Assembly: GCA_045652815.1 (NCBI GenBank)
Contig: JAZOLH010000037.1
Span: 6,282-70,281, forward strand
DNA length: 64,000 nucleotides
Direction of reading: 5' to 3'
Origin: UMGS755 sp045652815
Lineage (GTDB): Bacteria; Bacillota; Clostridia; UBA1381; UBA9506
In this document: positions 16,375-24,364 of the stretch, in pieces
Numbering within the stretch: position 1 is the stretch's first letter
Layout of the letters: each line of letters begins with the position of its first letter
The notes under the pieces: generated by a model
Databases searched by the model: none
What the model saw: the letters and a program-made list of their open reading frames with translations, nothing else
Told to the model about the DNA's origin: nothing
Position numbers and translations under genes: made by a program

Positions 16375-19300
16375 ATGAAAAGAAAGTTTTTCTGCTTTGT
16401 TAGTCTATGTCTTAGTTTTCTTATGATGCTATCTTTTGTGCCGATGGCGAGCGCAGAAACTGAGATGCAAGCGCAAGAAGTTTCTGTAACAGAACCAAAC
16501 TGTTGCGATGAAACGGTTTTTGTAAAAGGTCTTCTTTTAAATGCTATTTTAGAAGAGCAGGCAAGCATAGATTTGACTGTATTTTCGCTCACAGGAGAAG
16601 AAGCAGAGATGCTTCTGCTTGATGTTGTAAACGAAAATGAAAACAGCATTAAAAGACTGGCAGATTACAGCATTTCTGCCGATGAAAACGGTCTTTTCAT
16701 CTATTTTGAGTACGCTGAACCCACCGTTTCCTTTTTCGCCACCAGAGCGAACAACACAGAAATTGAAAAAGAAAAACAAAGAATCCTCTCCTGTGTTGAT
16801 GAATCTATGTCTGATATGGAAAAAGCGCTGGTTGTGCACGATTATATGGTTTTGAATTATGAGTACGATGAGACCTATTCCATTTACAGCGCAGATGGTA
16901 TGTTTGAACATAAAACGGGCGTTTGTCAGGCCTATGCAGAGGCATTTAAAGAAATTATGACGGAACTGGGGATTCCTTGCCAGCTTGCCAGCAGCAGAGC
17001 TATGAATCATGCTTGGAATCTGGTTAAAATTGATGGTAGTTGGTACCACGTGGATGTTACCTGGGATGATCCCGTACCCGACAGGCTGGGCAGAGTCAGA
17101 CACGTGTTCTTCCTGCTCAGTGATGATGCAATTTCCGACCCTGCCTATTACCGCAGACCTCATTATGATTGGGTGGCTTCCAATGCGGCAACCAATGACC
17201 GCTTCGACTATTCCTTCTGGTATGATGTTGATAGCGCCATTGTCGCAGCAGAAGGAAACTGGTATTATATTAAACCCGACGACTATAACTATGACAGTAG
17301 TGGTTATATTGTAAAGAAAAACATTGCAACTGAAGCGGAAACCAATCTGTACGAAATCGATACAGTGTGGAATGTATGGGATGAGCCCTATAGCTACTGG
17401 ATTGGTTGCTTTTCCAGTTTGGGATTATATGAAGGCAGACTCTATTTCAACACCCCGCAGGAGATAAAGAGCATCACTCTCAGCGGAAGAAGTCCCAAAA
17501 CAGTTTACGAACCAAACACATCAACAGGCTATATCTTCGGTTTCGTGTTAAATGGAACAACGATTACCTATGGTTTGTCAAAATCGCCTAATGATGGGAT
17601 AGAAAGCACAGGAAAGTGTACGGTTTCAGGTACAGCGGTTATTCCTGTGACAGGTGTTTCTCTGAATCAAACATCCGTTACCTTGCTGAAAGACGAAACG
17701 ACAAGATTGATCGCAACGGTTCGGCCGAGCAATGCAAGCAATAAGAAAGTTCTCTGGACTTCTTCCAACAAGAAGGTTGCAACCGTTGATGAAAACGGTG
17801 TTGTAACAGCGAAATCGGCAGGCATGGCAAACATCAGAGTTACCACGGAAGATGGCGATGCAACTGCACTTTGCAAAGTCACCGTTATGCGTAAAATGGA
17901 TGTGGCAATCGAAGGGGAAAGTGCAGTTTCTCTGGGTAAGACAATAAACTTAACAGGCTACGCATATTATGAAGAAAATGGCAGAATAGTGAAAACAAGC
18001 GATGCTATCGAATGGAGTAGTTCTGATGTGTCTGTTGCTACTGTTTCAGGTGGTAAGGTAACAGGCGTGGGTATTGGAACGGCCACAATCACAGCACGTA
18101 TTGCGGGTACCGATATTTATGAAGAATTTGAAGTGAGTGTTGCAGCACCTGTTACAAGTCTGAAATTTGCATCAACTAAAATGACGGCCTATGTTGGCAA
18201 TCGCTTTTCATTGTTCTATGAGTTAAATATAGCACCTTCTGAGCATACCGATACAATTGAATGGACATCATCTGATGAAACTGTTGCACGGGTCAACCAA
18301 TACGGCGTTGTAACACCGATTGCAACAGGTACTGCCAAAATTACTGCAAAAGCTGTTGCGGGTAACAAAACCGCCACGGTGACCGTGACAGTTGCTCGCG
18401 AGCCGGAAGGCATCGTTATTGAAGGTGCTACAGCTGTTGCACAGGGCAAGAGCATCACCTTGAAAGCATATGCTTATTACGAAGAAAACGGTAAGGTTGT
18501 TAAGACGAAGGATACAATTAGTTGGATGAGTTCCGATCATTTTGTCGCAACCGTTTCTAATGGTAAGGTAACCGGTAAAAATGCCGGTATTGCCATTATT
18601 ACAGCATACCTTGCAGGTACAGACATAGAAGCAACCTTTGAAGTGAATGTTGCCGTTCCCGTTAAAACTCTGAAATTTGCATCTACCAAAGCAACGGTTT
18701 ATGTGGGTCATGAACTTGACCTTTCTGAAACCCTGACAGTTTCTCCTTTCGATAATACAGATGATATTATCTGGACATCTTCCAAGGAAAGTGTAGCCGT
18801 TGTTGACGAAAATGGTGTTGTAACACCGATTGCAACAGGTAGTGCTAAGATTACCGCAAAAGCTGTTGCTGGAGGTAAAACCGCATCTGTTACCGTTACA
18901 GTTGCTCGTGAGCCGGAAGGCATTGTGATTACCGGCGATTCTGCTGTTGCACAGGGTAAGAGCATCACCTTAAAAGCCTATGCTTATTATATGGAAAATG
19001 GCAAAGAAGTTAAGACGAAAGATGTTATCAGTTGGATGAGTTCTGATGAATCCGTTGCTACTGTTTCCAAAGGTAAGGTAACCGGTAAGGGTGCCGGCAT
19101 TGCAACCATTCGTGCATACATCGATGGCACTGAGATTGCAGCATCCTTTGATGTGAATGTTGCTGTTCCCGTTAAAACCTTGAAATTTGCATCTACCAAG
19201 GCGACTGTTTACGAAGACGGTGTTATCGACCTTTCTGAAACTCTGACAATTGCACCCTTTGACAACACAGATGACATCCTCTGGACGTCTTCTAACACAA

Positions 19301-19932
19301 GTGTTGCCACCGTTGATGCAAACGGTGTTGTCACCGCAATCAGCAAAGGTACTGCTAAAATTACAGCTAATGCTGTTGCAGGTAAGAAAAAAGCGACAGT
19401 TACCGTGACTGTTGCCCGTATGCCCGAAGGCATTGATGTGACGGGTAATAATGCACTGGCAGTTGGCAAGTATGTAACCTTAAAAGCGTATGCGTACTAT
19501 GAAGAAAACGGTAAGGTTGTTAAAACCAAAGATGTTATCCGTTGGGAATCCTCTGATGAAAGCGTTGCAACTGTTACCGATAAAGGTAAAGTAACTGCTA
19601 AAGGCGATGGTGTTGCCTATATCCGTGCCTATATCGCAGGAACAGGTGTTGAAGAAATTTTTGAAATGCATGTTGTTGTTCCGGCGAAAACCGTTAAACT
19701 GTCTTCCACAAAACTGTCGGCTTCGGTTGGTGATGTTCTGGATTTAACAAACCTGCTGACCGTTACACCGGAAGAACATACCGATGTTATCATCTGGGCA
19801 TCATCGAAAACATCAGTGGCGACGGTGACGGAAGATGGCGTTGTGACCATTGTTGGCACCGGAACAGCCAAAATTACGGTTAAGGCTGTTGGCGGAAATA
19901 AATCTGCATCGGTGACAGTTACGGTTAAATAA
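16375..19932 (+). CDS. Secreted transglutaminase-like protein with nine BIG2 Ig-like domains
   Basis: A 1185-residue exported protein. It has a signal peptide (KRKFFCF ... MASAET, cut near residue 28), a transglutaminase-like cysteine peptidase fold with triad Cys184 (GVCQAYAEAF), His212 (NHAWN) and Asp227 (VDVTWDDP), a Tyr/Trp-rich linker to about 420, then nine BIG2 domains. The first is single; the other eight form four near-identical pairs of about 170 residues (A type with YAYYEENGK, B type with LKFASTK). No LPXTG, membrane or S-layer anchor is seen, so it may be freely secreted or held by the repeats. Likely roles are wall or matrix crosslinking or proteolysis; the target is unknown. 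ATG 16375 is chosen over GTG 16366 because of AAAGGG spacing and the signal peptide. Confidence 0.9.
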   Translation: MKRKFFCFVSLCLSFLMMLSFVPMASAETEMQAQEVSVTEPNCCDETVFVKGLLLNAILEEQASIDLTVFSLTGEEAEMLLLDVVNENENSIKRLADYSISADENGLFIYFEYAEPTVSFFATRANNTEIEKEKQRILSCVDESMSDMEKALVVHDYMVLNYEYDETYSIYSADGMFEHKTGVCQAYAEAFKEIMTELGIPCQLASSRAMNHAWNLVKIDGSWYHVDVTWDDPVPDRLGRVRHVFFLLSDDAISDPAYYRRPHYDWVASNAATNDRFDYSFWYDVDSAIVAAEGNWYYIKPDDYNYDSSGYIVKKNIATEAETNLYEIDTVWNVWDEPYSYWIGCFSSLGLYEGRLYFNTPQEIKSITLSGRSPKTVYEPNTSTGYIFGFVLNGTTITYGLSKSPNDGIESTGKCTVSGTAVIPVTGVSLNQTSVTLLKDETTRLIATVRPSNASNKKVLWTSSNKKVATVDENGVVTAKSAGMANIRVTTEDGDATALCKVTVMRKMDVAIEGESAVSLGKTINLTGYAYYEENGRIVKTSDAIEWSSSDVSVATVSGGKVTGVGIGTATITARIAGTDIYEEFEVSVAAPVTSLKFASTKMTAYVGNRFSLFYELNIAPSEHTDTIEWTSSDETVARVNQYGVVTPIATGTAKITAKAVAGNKTATVTVTVAREPEGIVIEGATAVAQGKSITLKAYAYYEENGKVVKTKDTISWMSSDHFVATVSNGKVTGKNAGIAIITAYLAGTDIEATFEVNVAVPVKTLKFASTKATVYVGHELDLSETLTVSPFDNTDDIIWTSSKESVAVVDENGVVTPIATGSAKITAKAVAGGKTASVTVTVAREPEGIVITGDSAVAQGKSITLKAYAYYMENGKEVKTKDVISWMSSDESVATVSKGKVTGKGAGIATIRAYIDGTEIAASFDVNVAVPVKTLKFASTKATVYEDGVIDLSETLTIAPFDNTDDILWTSSNTSVATVDANGVVTAISKGTAKITANAVAGKKKATVTVTVARMPEGIDVTGNNALAVGKYVTLKAYAYYEENGKVVKTKDVIRWESSDESVATVTDKGKVTAKGDGVAYIRAYIAGTGVEEIFEMHVVVPAKTVKLSSTKLSASVGDVLDLTNLLTVTPEEHTDVIIWASSKTSVATVTEDGVVTIVGTGTAKITVKAVGGNKSASVTVTVK
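17896..19929 (+). repeat. Four tandem about 510-bp repeats encoding BIG2 domain pairs
   Basis: Units begin near 17896, 18411, 18921 and 19431. Each encodes an A-type plus a B-type BIG2 domain. Units two and three are most alike (for example GTTGCACAGGGYAAGAGCAT recurs), which suggests recent duplication and possible copy-number variation. Confidence 0.85.
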
Positions 19933-19945
19933 GTATTAAACATAG

Positions 19946-19977
19946 AAGAGCCACCGCGTTTGCGGTGGCTCTTTTTT
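19946..19977. terminator. Terminator shared by the Ig-like protein gene and the convergent small gene
   Basis: GAGCCACCGC-GTTT-GCGGTGGCTC with T-tract, identical to 16241-16272. It lies between convergent genes. Confidence 0.93.
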
Positions 19978-19982
19978 ATCTT

Positions 19983-20213
19983 TTAGCAATGACAGTGACA
20001 GCCGGAGCCGGTGGTAGCCAGATAATCTTCTAACAGACATTCGGCACGATGAGCGGCTTCCTCTGCACACTGAGCAGCCTTTTTGGCTTCGCAAGCAGCG
20101 GCTTCGGCGCGGCGTGCTGCTTCGCAGGCACACTGAGCAGCGGCTCTGGCCTCGCGAACGGCTTCCTTGATTGCAGATGTGTTTGTTGTCTGGTTGTTAC
20201 AGCAGTTAAACAT
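19983..20213 (-). CDS. Small Cys/Ala-rich coiled-coil protein, possible spore-coat component
   Basis: I do not recognise a family for this 76-residue protein. It starts MFNCCNNQ, continues as one Ala/Glu/Arg-rich helix (about residues 14-64) in which Cys recurs at helical spacing (AAQCACEAARRAE, AAACEAKKAAQCAEEAAHR), and ends GSGCHCHC. About ten cysteines in 76 residues suggest disulfide crosslinking or metal binding. GGGAGGA precedes ATG 20213. Upstream is AC-N16-CATATACTA, which fits the late mother-cell sigma-K consensus. Composition and promoter together suggest a crosslinked spore-coat or crust protein; this is inference. Confidence 0.75.
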   Translation of the reverse strand: MFNCCNNQTTNTSAIKEAVREARAAAQCACEAARRAEAAACEAKKAAQCAEEAAHRAECLLEDYLATTGSGCHCHC

Positions 20214-20257
20214 AAAAGTTCCTCCCAATTGATGAATAGGGGATATATCCTCAGTTT

Positions 20258-20284
20258 TAGTATATGCTTGTCTGCGGTTATAGT
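20258..20284 (-). promoter_or_regulatory. Possible sigma-K-type promoter of the small Cys/Ala-rich gene
   Basis: Minus-strand AC (20283-20284), 16 nt, CATATACTA (20258-20266), matching CATAnnnTA. A sigma-A reading (TTGTCA with TATACT) would need a 19-nt spacer, which is poor. Confidence 0.45.
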
Positions 20285-20287
20285 GAC

Positions 20288-20320
20288 AAAAAAGGAGAGC
20301 AGAAATCTGCTCTCCTTTTT
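20288..20320 (-). terminator. Terminator of the cold-shock gene
   Basis: AAAGGAGAGCAGA / TCTGCTCTCCTTT with a tight loop and T/A tracts on both sides, directly after the cspA-type stop codon. Confidence 0.88.
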
Positions 20321-20321
20321 A

Positions 20322-20522
20322 TTATGCAGGATATACATTCACCGCTTGTTTTCCCTTTGGACTATCTTCTATTTCAAAGGTCACCCTTTGACCTTCGGGC
20401 AGAGTTTTAAATCCTTCGGATATAATAGCGGAGTAGTGGACGAATATATCTTCTCCCGAATCCGCGGCAATAAACCCGTAACCTTTTTCATTATTAAACC
20501 ATTTCACTGTACCGGTATTCAT
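20322..20522 (-). CDS. Cold-shock protein, CspA family
   Basis: A 66-residue single-strand nucleic-acid-binding protein that acts as an RNA chaperone. Both RNA-binding motifs are present: GTVKWFNNEKGYGFI (RNP1, KGYGFI) and DIFVHYSAI (RNP2, DIFVHY). ATG 20531 is in frame but abuts the GGAG; ATG 20522 (MNTGTVKWF) lies 9 nt from it and gives the standard family start. It has its own sigma-A-type promoter and terminator. The leader is about 25 nt, much shorter than the long cold-sensing leaders of enterobacterial cspA, so temperature control through the leader is unlikely. Confidence 0.96.
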   Translation of the reverse strand: MNTGTVKWFNNEKGYGFIAADSGEDIFVHYSAIISEGFKTLPEGQRVTFEIEDSPKGKQAVNVYPA

Positions 20523-20552
20523 TATAGACATCTCCTTTGTGTTTCGTTATTT

Positions 20553-20580
20553 ATTATAGCAGAATCCCGAAAAATGTCAA
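20553..20580 (-). promoter_or_regulatory. Sigma-A-type promoter of the cold-shock gene
   Basis: Minus-strand TTGACA (20575-20580), 16-nt spacer, TATAAT (20553-20558). Confidence 0.8.
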
Positions 20581-20608
20581 CATTCAGAGGTTTTTTTATT
20601 GGAGAGGA

Positions 20609-20637
20609 TTGCAATAAATGCAGGAAAATGATATACT
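20609..20637 (+). promoter_or_regulatory. Sigma-A-type promoter of aroF-aroB
   Basis: TTGCAA (20609-20614), 17-nt spacer, TATACT (20632-20637). Confidence 0.65.
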
Positions 20638-20691
20638 TAATACATATAGATTGTTTTTATGTATGTTGTGATCAAAGGAGGAAACGAGATC

Positions 20692-21705
20692 ATGATTGTT
20701 ATTATGAGACCTGAGGCAACCGAAGAAAGCATACGCCTTTTGGTGCAAAATTTTAAATCAATGGAGATGGATGTGCAGGTCAACGAAGGCGTTGAATGCA
20801 CGGTGCTGGGCATCTTGGGTAATACATCGGAAATCGATGCAGGTGTTTTGGAACTGAACCCCGATGTAGAACGCGTGATGCGTGTTTCCGAGCCCTTTAA
20901 AAAGGCAAATCGCAAGTTCCATCCTGAAGATAGCGTGATTCACATTGGCAAGGAAGTCATCGGCGGCAAAAAACTGGCGCTGATTGCAGGCCCTTGCTCT
21001 GTGGAAAGTGAAGAGCAGATTATTGATGTGGCAAAACGCGTAAAAGCCGCAGGTGCGGGCTTTTTGCGTGGTGGCGCATTCAAACCCAGAACATCCCCTT
21101 ATGCCTTTCAGGGCATGCAGTTTGAAGGGCTGGAACTGATGCAGGAAGCAAAGAGAGAAACAGGACTTCCTATCGTGTCTGAAATTATGTCCCCCAAACA
21201 TGTGGAATTTTTTGATTTTGCGGTGGATATCATTCAGGTGGGCGCCCGTAATATGCAGAACTTTGACTTGCTCAAAGAACTGGGCAAAACCAAGAAACCG
21301 ATTCTGTTAAAACGCGGTATGTCCTCCACATTGGAAGAATGGCTGATGTCCGCTGAGTATATTATGGCAGGCGGCAACGAAAACGTGATTTTGTGTGAAC
21401 GTGGCGTTAGAACTTTTGAATCTTACACTCGCAACACCTTGGACTTAAGCGCCATTCCTGCCATCAAGAAAATGAGTCATTTGCCCGTTTTGGTTGATCC
21501 TTCCCACGCGACGGGTATGCATTGGATGGTTGAGCCCCTTGCCATGGCGGCTGTTGCGGCAGGTGCCGACGGACTTATGATTGAAGTGCACAACGATCCC
21601 AAAAATGCAAAATGCGATGGTCCGCAGTCCATCACACCCGATGCATTTGGCGACCTGACCAAGAAACTTGCGCGTATGGCGGAGGTTGTGGGTCGTGAAC
21701 TGTGA
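20692..21705 (+). CDS. aroF: 3-Deoxy-7-phosphoheptulonate (DAHP) synthase
   Basis: A 337-residue type I-beta DAHP synthase, the first step of aromatic amino acid synthesis (phosphoenolpyruvate plus erythrose-4-phosphate). Residues 1-about 75 form the ferredoxin-like regulatory domain seen in Thermotoga-type enzymes, which mediates tyrosine feedback there. The barrel follows with IAGPCSVESEEQ, GGAFKPRTSPYAFQG, LLKRGMSST and DPSHATG. No chorismate mutase domain is attached. ATG 20692 has AGGAGG upstream; the frame also opens at 20659, which lacks a ribosome site. It is followed 36 nt later by aroB, the next pathway enzyme. Confidence 0.96.
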   Translation: MIVIMRPEATEESIRLLVQNFKSMEMDVQVNEGVECTVLGILGNTSEIDAGVLELNPDVERVMRVSEPFKKANRKFHPEDSVIHIGKEVIGGKKLALIAGPCSVESEEQIIDVAKRVKAAGAGFLRGGAFKPRTSPYAFQGMQFEGLELMQEAKRETGLPIVSEIMSPKHVEFFDFAVDIIQVGARNMQNFDLLKELGKTKKPILLKRGMSSTLEEWLMSAEYIMAGGNENVILCERGVRTFESYTRNTLDLSAIPAIKKMSHLPVLVDPSHATGMHWMVEPLAMAAVAAGADGLMIEVHNDPKNAKCDGPQSITPDAFGDLTKKLARMAEVVGREL

Positions 21706-21741
21706 TTCCGACGGTTTGTATCCTGATTAGGAGATGAGATA

Positions 21742-22809
21742 ATGCGAAAACTTCAGGTTTCACTTGGTGAAAGAAGTTACGATATTTTAATAGAAAAAGG
21801 CATTTTGGAAGCCTGTGGCGCGCGGATTGCCGCGACTTGCAAGGCAGAGCGGGCTTTGATTGTCACCGATGATACGGTGGGTGGTCTTTATGCTGATAGA
21901 GTTAAGGCGTCCTTGATTGCCGAAGGATACGATGTAAAAGTTGTCAGCTTTGCGGCCGGTGAAGGTTCTAAGAGTTTGGAAAGTGCACAAAGGTTGTATC
22001 AGGCCGCTTTTGATTTCGGGATGACCCGTTCCGATGTGGCGGTTGCCTTAGGTGGCGGTGTGATTGGTGATTTAACGGGCTTTTTTGCCGCAACCTTGTA
22101 TCGTGGCATTCCCTTTATTCAAATTCCCACAACGCTTTTGGCTCAGGTGGATAGTTCCGTTGGCGGTAAAACAGGTGTGAATGTGCCTGCGGGTAAAAAT
22201 CTTGTAGGTAGTTTTTATCAGCCCAAATTGGTATTGATTGATCCCGAAACCCTTGCCAGTCTGCCTGATGCAGATTTTGCCGATGGTATGGCAGAAGTGA
22301 TTAAATACGGTTGTATTTGCGATAAAAACCTGTTTTCGCATCTGGCAGAGCAGGGAAGTCGCAGGGCGCTTTCCGAAACGCTTGAAGACGTGATTTTCAC
22401 TTGCTGTGATGCTAAGCGGAAACTGGTGGAAGAAGATGAGCACGATACGGGAGACCGTATGCTGTTAAACTTTGGGCATACCTTAGGTCACGTGATCGAA
22501 AAGGTCTTTGGTTTTAAAACCTATACTCACGGTCAGGCTGTAGCAATCGGTATGGTGCTGGCGGCAAAACTCAGCGAGAGAAAAGGCTTAATCAAAACAG
22601 AGGATGTTGGCGCTATTACCAATCTTATCAAACAATTCGACTTGCCGACGGAGGTGAAACTGCCTGATGGTTGGGAAGAAACCATCTTACTCGATAAGAA
22701 AATGGACGATGCAGGTCTTCGCTTTGTTTTATTAGATGCTATCGGTCACGCCTTTTACGAACGACTGAATCCGAAAGAATTGGTGGAGCAAATCAAAACA
22801 TTTTTATAA
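21742..22809 (+). CDS. aroB: 3-Dehydroquinate synthase
   Basis: A 355-residue enzyme converting DAHP to 3-dehydroquinate, the second step of the shikimate pathway, using NAD+ and a divalent metal. Visible signatures are ALGGGVIGDLTGFFAATLYRG, IPTTLLAQVDSSVGGKTGVN (with the conserved lysine), and the metal site MAEVIKYG, NFGHTLGHVIEK and YTHGQAV. Length matches AroB (about 350-360). It forms a two-gene operon with aroF and ends at a strong terminator. No later shikimate genes are in the window. Confidence 0.97.
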   Translation: MRKLQVSLGERSYDILIEKGILEACGARIAATCKAERALIVTDDTVGGLYADRVKASLIAEGYDVKVVSFAAGEGSKSLESAQRLYQAAFDFGMTRSDVAVALGGGVIGDLTGFFAATLYRGIPFIQIPTTLLAQVDSSVGGKTGVNVPAGKNLVGSFYQPKLVLIDPETLASLPDADFADGMAEVIKYGCICDKNLFSHLAEQGSRRALSETLEDVIFTCCDAKRKLVEEDEHDTGDRMLLNFGHTLGHVIEKVFGFKTYTHGQAVAIGMVLAAKLSERKGLIKTEDVGAITNLIKQFDLPTEVKLPDGWEETILLDKKMDDAGLRFVLLDAIGHAFYERLNPKELVEQIKTFL

Positions 22810-22820
22810 AAAGACATAAA

Positions 22821-22850
22821 AAAAGAGCAACCAAATCGGTTGCTCTTTTA
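22821..22850. terminator. Bidirectional terminator after aroB
   Basis: AAAAGAGCAACC-AAATC-GGTTGCTCTTTT with a following T-tract, between convergent aroB and the NlpC/P60 gene. Confidence 0.92.
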
Positions 22851-22859
22851 TTTTTTTAA

Positions 22860-23543
22860 TTATCGGATGATTCTTCTTGCAGCATAGTAACAATCGTTGT
22901 AATAACCGCTTACGATGCTTGTGTATTTAACAACATCGCCTGTCTGGGGAGAGTGAATCAGCATACCGTCGCCAACATAAATACCAACGTGATGAACGTA
23001 TGTATTACCAGCGCGTTTAAACAGAACCAAGTCGCCGGGGCGCAGTTCGTTTTTGTTAACGGGGATACCGTTTGCCAGCTGGTCGTGTGCTACACGATTT
23101 AAAGTGTAACCCATCTGACGGTAAACGAAAGATGTGAAACCGGAGCAGTCAAAGCCGGAGGGAGAAGAACCACCGTATACATAGGGCGTTCCCAGATACT
23201 GCTTTGCAATCTGCACGATTCTGTTGCCGCCGGTAAACTGACCACGGGCAGCCACATCTTCGGGACGAATGCTCACATAATCGGCACAGATGAAAGCGGT
23301 TTTGCCGCCGCCAAGACCGATTTTATACCAGTTATTAACGCGAGCATAAACATCCATTGTGATGCCGGCATCAACACGGTCAACGATTTCAAAGTTTGTG
23401 CCTGCGCCGGAGCGGATGTTAACAGAATAAGCTGTAACAACACCGATGCAAGGGTAAGATTCTGCACTGACAACCGGGGCAGAAAGGCTTAAAACAAGCG
23501 CTAAAACTGCAACCAGCACAGCCAGTTTCTTCTGTATATGCAT
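22860..23543 (-). CDS. Secreted SH3 plus NlpC/P60 cell-wall endopeptidase
   Basis: A 227-residue exported peptidoglycan hydrolase. Residues 1-27 are a signal peptide (KKLAVLVAVLALVLSLSAPVVSA). A bacterial SH3 domain follows (about 32-90, VNIRSGAGTNFEIVDRV), then NlpC/P60 with catalytic Cys in SGFDCSGFTSFVYRQMG, His in YVHHVGIYVGDG and a final polar residue in the MLIHSP region. Such enzymes cleave D-Glu-diaminopimelate bonds in stem peptides during growth or separation. The frame runs on upstream to 24146, but that stretch has no sensible start; ATG 23543 with GGAGG is the gene start. Confidence 0.93.
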   Translation of the reverse strand: MHIQKKLAVLVAVLALVLSLSAPVVSAESYPCIGVVTAYSVNIRSGAGTNFEIVDRVDAGITMDVYARVNNWYKIGLGGGKTAFICADYVSIRPEDVAARGQFTGGNRIVQIAKQYLGTPYVYGGSSPSGFDCSGFTSFVYRQMGYTLNRVAHDQLANGIPVNKNELRPGDLVLFKRAGNTYVHHVGIYVGDGMLIHSPQTGDVVKYTSIVSGYYNDCYYAARRIIR

Positions 23544-23591
23544 AATAAATGTTCCTCCAAAAATCTTTTGTAAAACAATATTACAATGTTC

Positions 23592-23620
23592 ATTATACTC
23601 GAAAATAACAAAAAAGTCAA
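23592..23620 (-). promoter_or_regulatory. Sigma-A-type promoter of the NlpC/P60 gene
   Basis: Minus-strand TTGACT (23615-23620), 17-nt spacer, TATAAT (23592-23597), about 48 nt before the start. Confidence 0.82.
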
Positions 23621-23759
23621 CCGTTTTTAAAACTTTTTTAACAATTTCGTAGCAATTGTAACATTTTTGGCCCGAAATCACGGTTAAAACGAGAGCACAG
23701 TCCGTTTTATAGGACAGGTTGAATGTTATACTTAAAATATCAAAAAGGAGGAGATTTTG

Positions 23760-24194
23760 ATGAGACGTCGAAGTAAATATGGGACAGATAAGTCCGTTGA
23801 AACACTGGTGGGATTTTTGGCACTGATCGGATTGCCGATATACATTATGGTGCTTTATCCGATTGTTTTCTGGGTTCTGCTTGTGCTTGTTCTGATTGGT
23901 GTTGCGGGCGGGATTGCCTATTATATTAAGAAACATTCCGCCAAGGTTCAACCTGTGGGAGTGGCAGCGTTTGACGACGAGTTTGATGATGAATTTGGCG
24001 ACGATGAGGATACTGCTAAGGGCGTTTCCTTTTTTGATTGGGGAGAGTCGGAGAAAAAACATAACGGCAGATGTGACGGCGATTGTGCCAACTGTCCGCC
24101 ACATTATGGCTATCGTCATGGCAGATGGTATTATGGTCACGACCATATAGAAGGTTGCGAATTCGGCGGTAACCGCGGTGGCGGTGGTATATAA
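23760..24194 (+). CDS. Small membrane protein with Cys/His/Gly-rich tail
   Basis: A 144-residue protein I do not recognise. A basic start (RRRSKYG) is followed by one long or two closely spaced membrane segments (about residues 16-58, VGFLALIGLPIYIMVLYPIV then LLVLVLIGVAGGIAYYI). Then come an acidic stretch (DDEFDDEFGDDED) and a tail with RCDGDCANCPPH and repeated His, Tyr and Gly (YRHGRWYYGHDH ... GGNRGGGG). The tail could bind metal. AAAGGAGGAG precedes ATG 23760; an adjacent TTG at 23757 is less likely. It is divergent from the NlpC/P60 gene and followed by its own terminator. Function unknown. Confidence 0.75.
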   Translation: MRRRSKYGTDKSVETLVGFLALIGLPIYIMVLYPIVFWVLLVLVLIGVAGGIAYYIKKHSAKVQPVGVAAFDDEFDDEFGDDEDTAKGVSFFDWGESEKKHNGRCDGDCANCPPHYGYRHGRWYYGHDHIEGCEFGGNRGGGGI

Positions 24195-24250
24195 AAATCA
24201 CATTTTGTCAAAATTACCAAAAATTTAAACTAAATTTTATATAAAATGAA

Positions 24251-24284
24251 AAACAACTTTAGAAAAAATAAAGTTGTTTTTTGT
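24251..24284 (+). terminator. Terminator of the small membrane protein gene
   Basis: AAACAACTTTA-GAAAAAA-TAAAGTTGTTT followed by T-rich DNA. The T-rich half also serves as the -35 region of the next promoter. Confidence 0.78.
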
Positions 24285-24302
24285 TTTTGTATGTGTTATA
24301 AT
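24274..24302 (+). promoter_or_regulatory. Sigma-A-type promoter of the purine permease operon
   Basis: TTGTTT (24274-24279), 17 nt, TATAAT (24297-24302). A small hairpin (GTGTTTTG / CAAAGCAC, about 24313-24334) follows in the leader. I looked for a purine riboswitch and did not see one. Confidence 0.65.
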
Positions 24303-24364
24303 CAACATATAGTGTTTTGAAAAAACAAAGCACACAAGATTTCTAATTTTAAGGAGGAATCACT

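Noticed and set aside
17896..19929. CRISPR-like repetition
   Set aside because: The 510-bp units are coding and translate into Ig-like domain pairs; no short repeat/spacer pattern exists anywhere in the window.
23544..24146. N-terminal extension of the NlpC/P60 gene to 428 residues
   Set aside because: The extension overlaps a divergent gene, contains no signal sequence, and ATG 23543 begins a perfect signal peptide behind GGAGG with its own promoter.
24303..24364. Purine riboswitch before the purine permease
   Set aside because: I looked for the conserved purine-aptamer junction and its loop-loop partners; only a short GTGTTTTG/CAAAGCAC hairpin is present.
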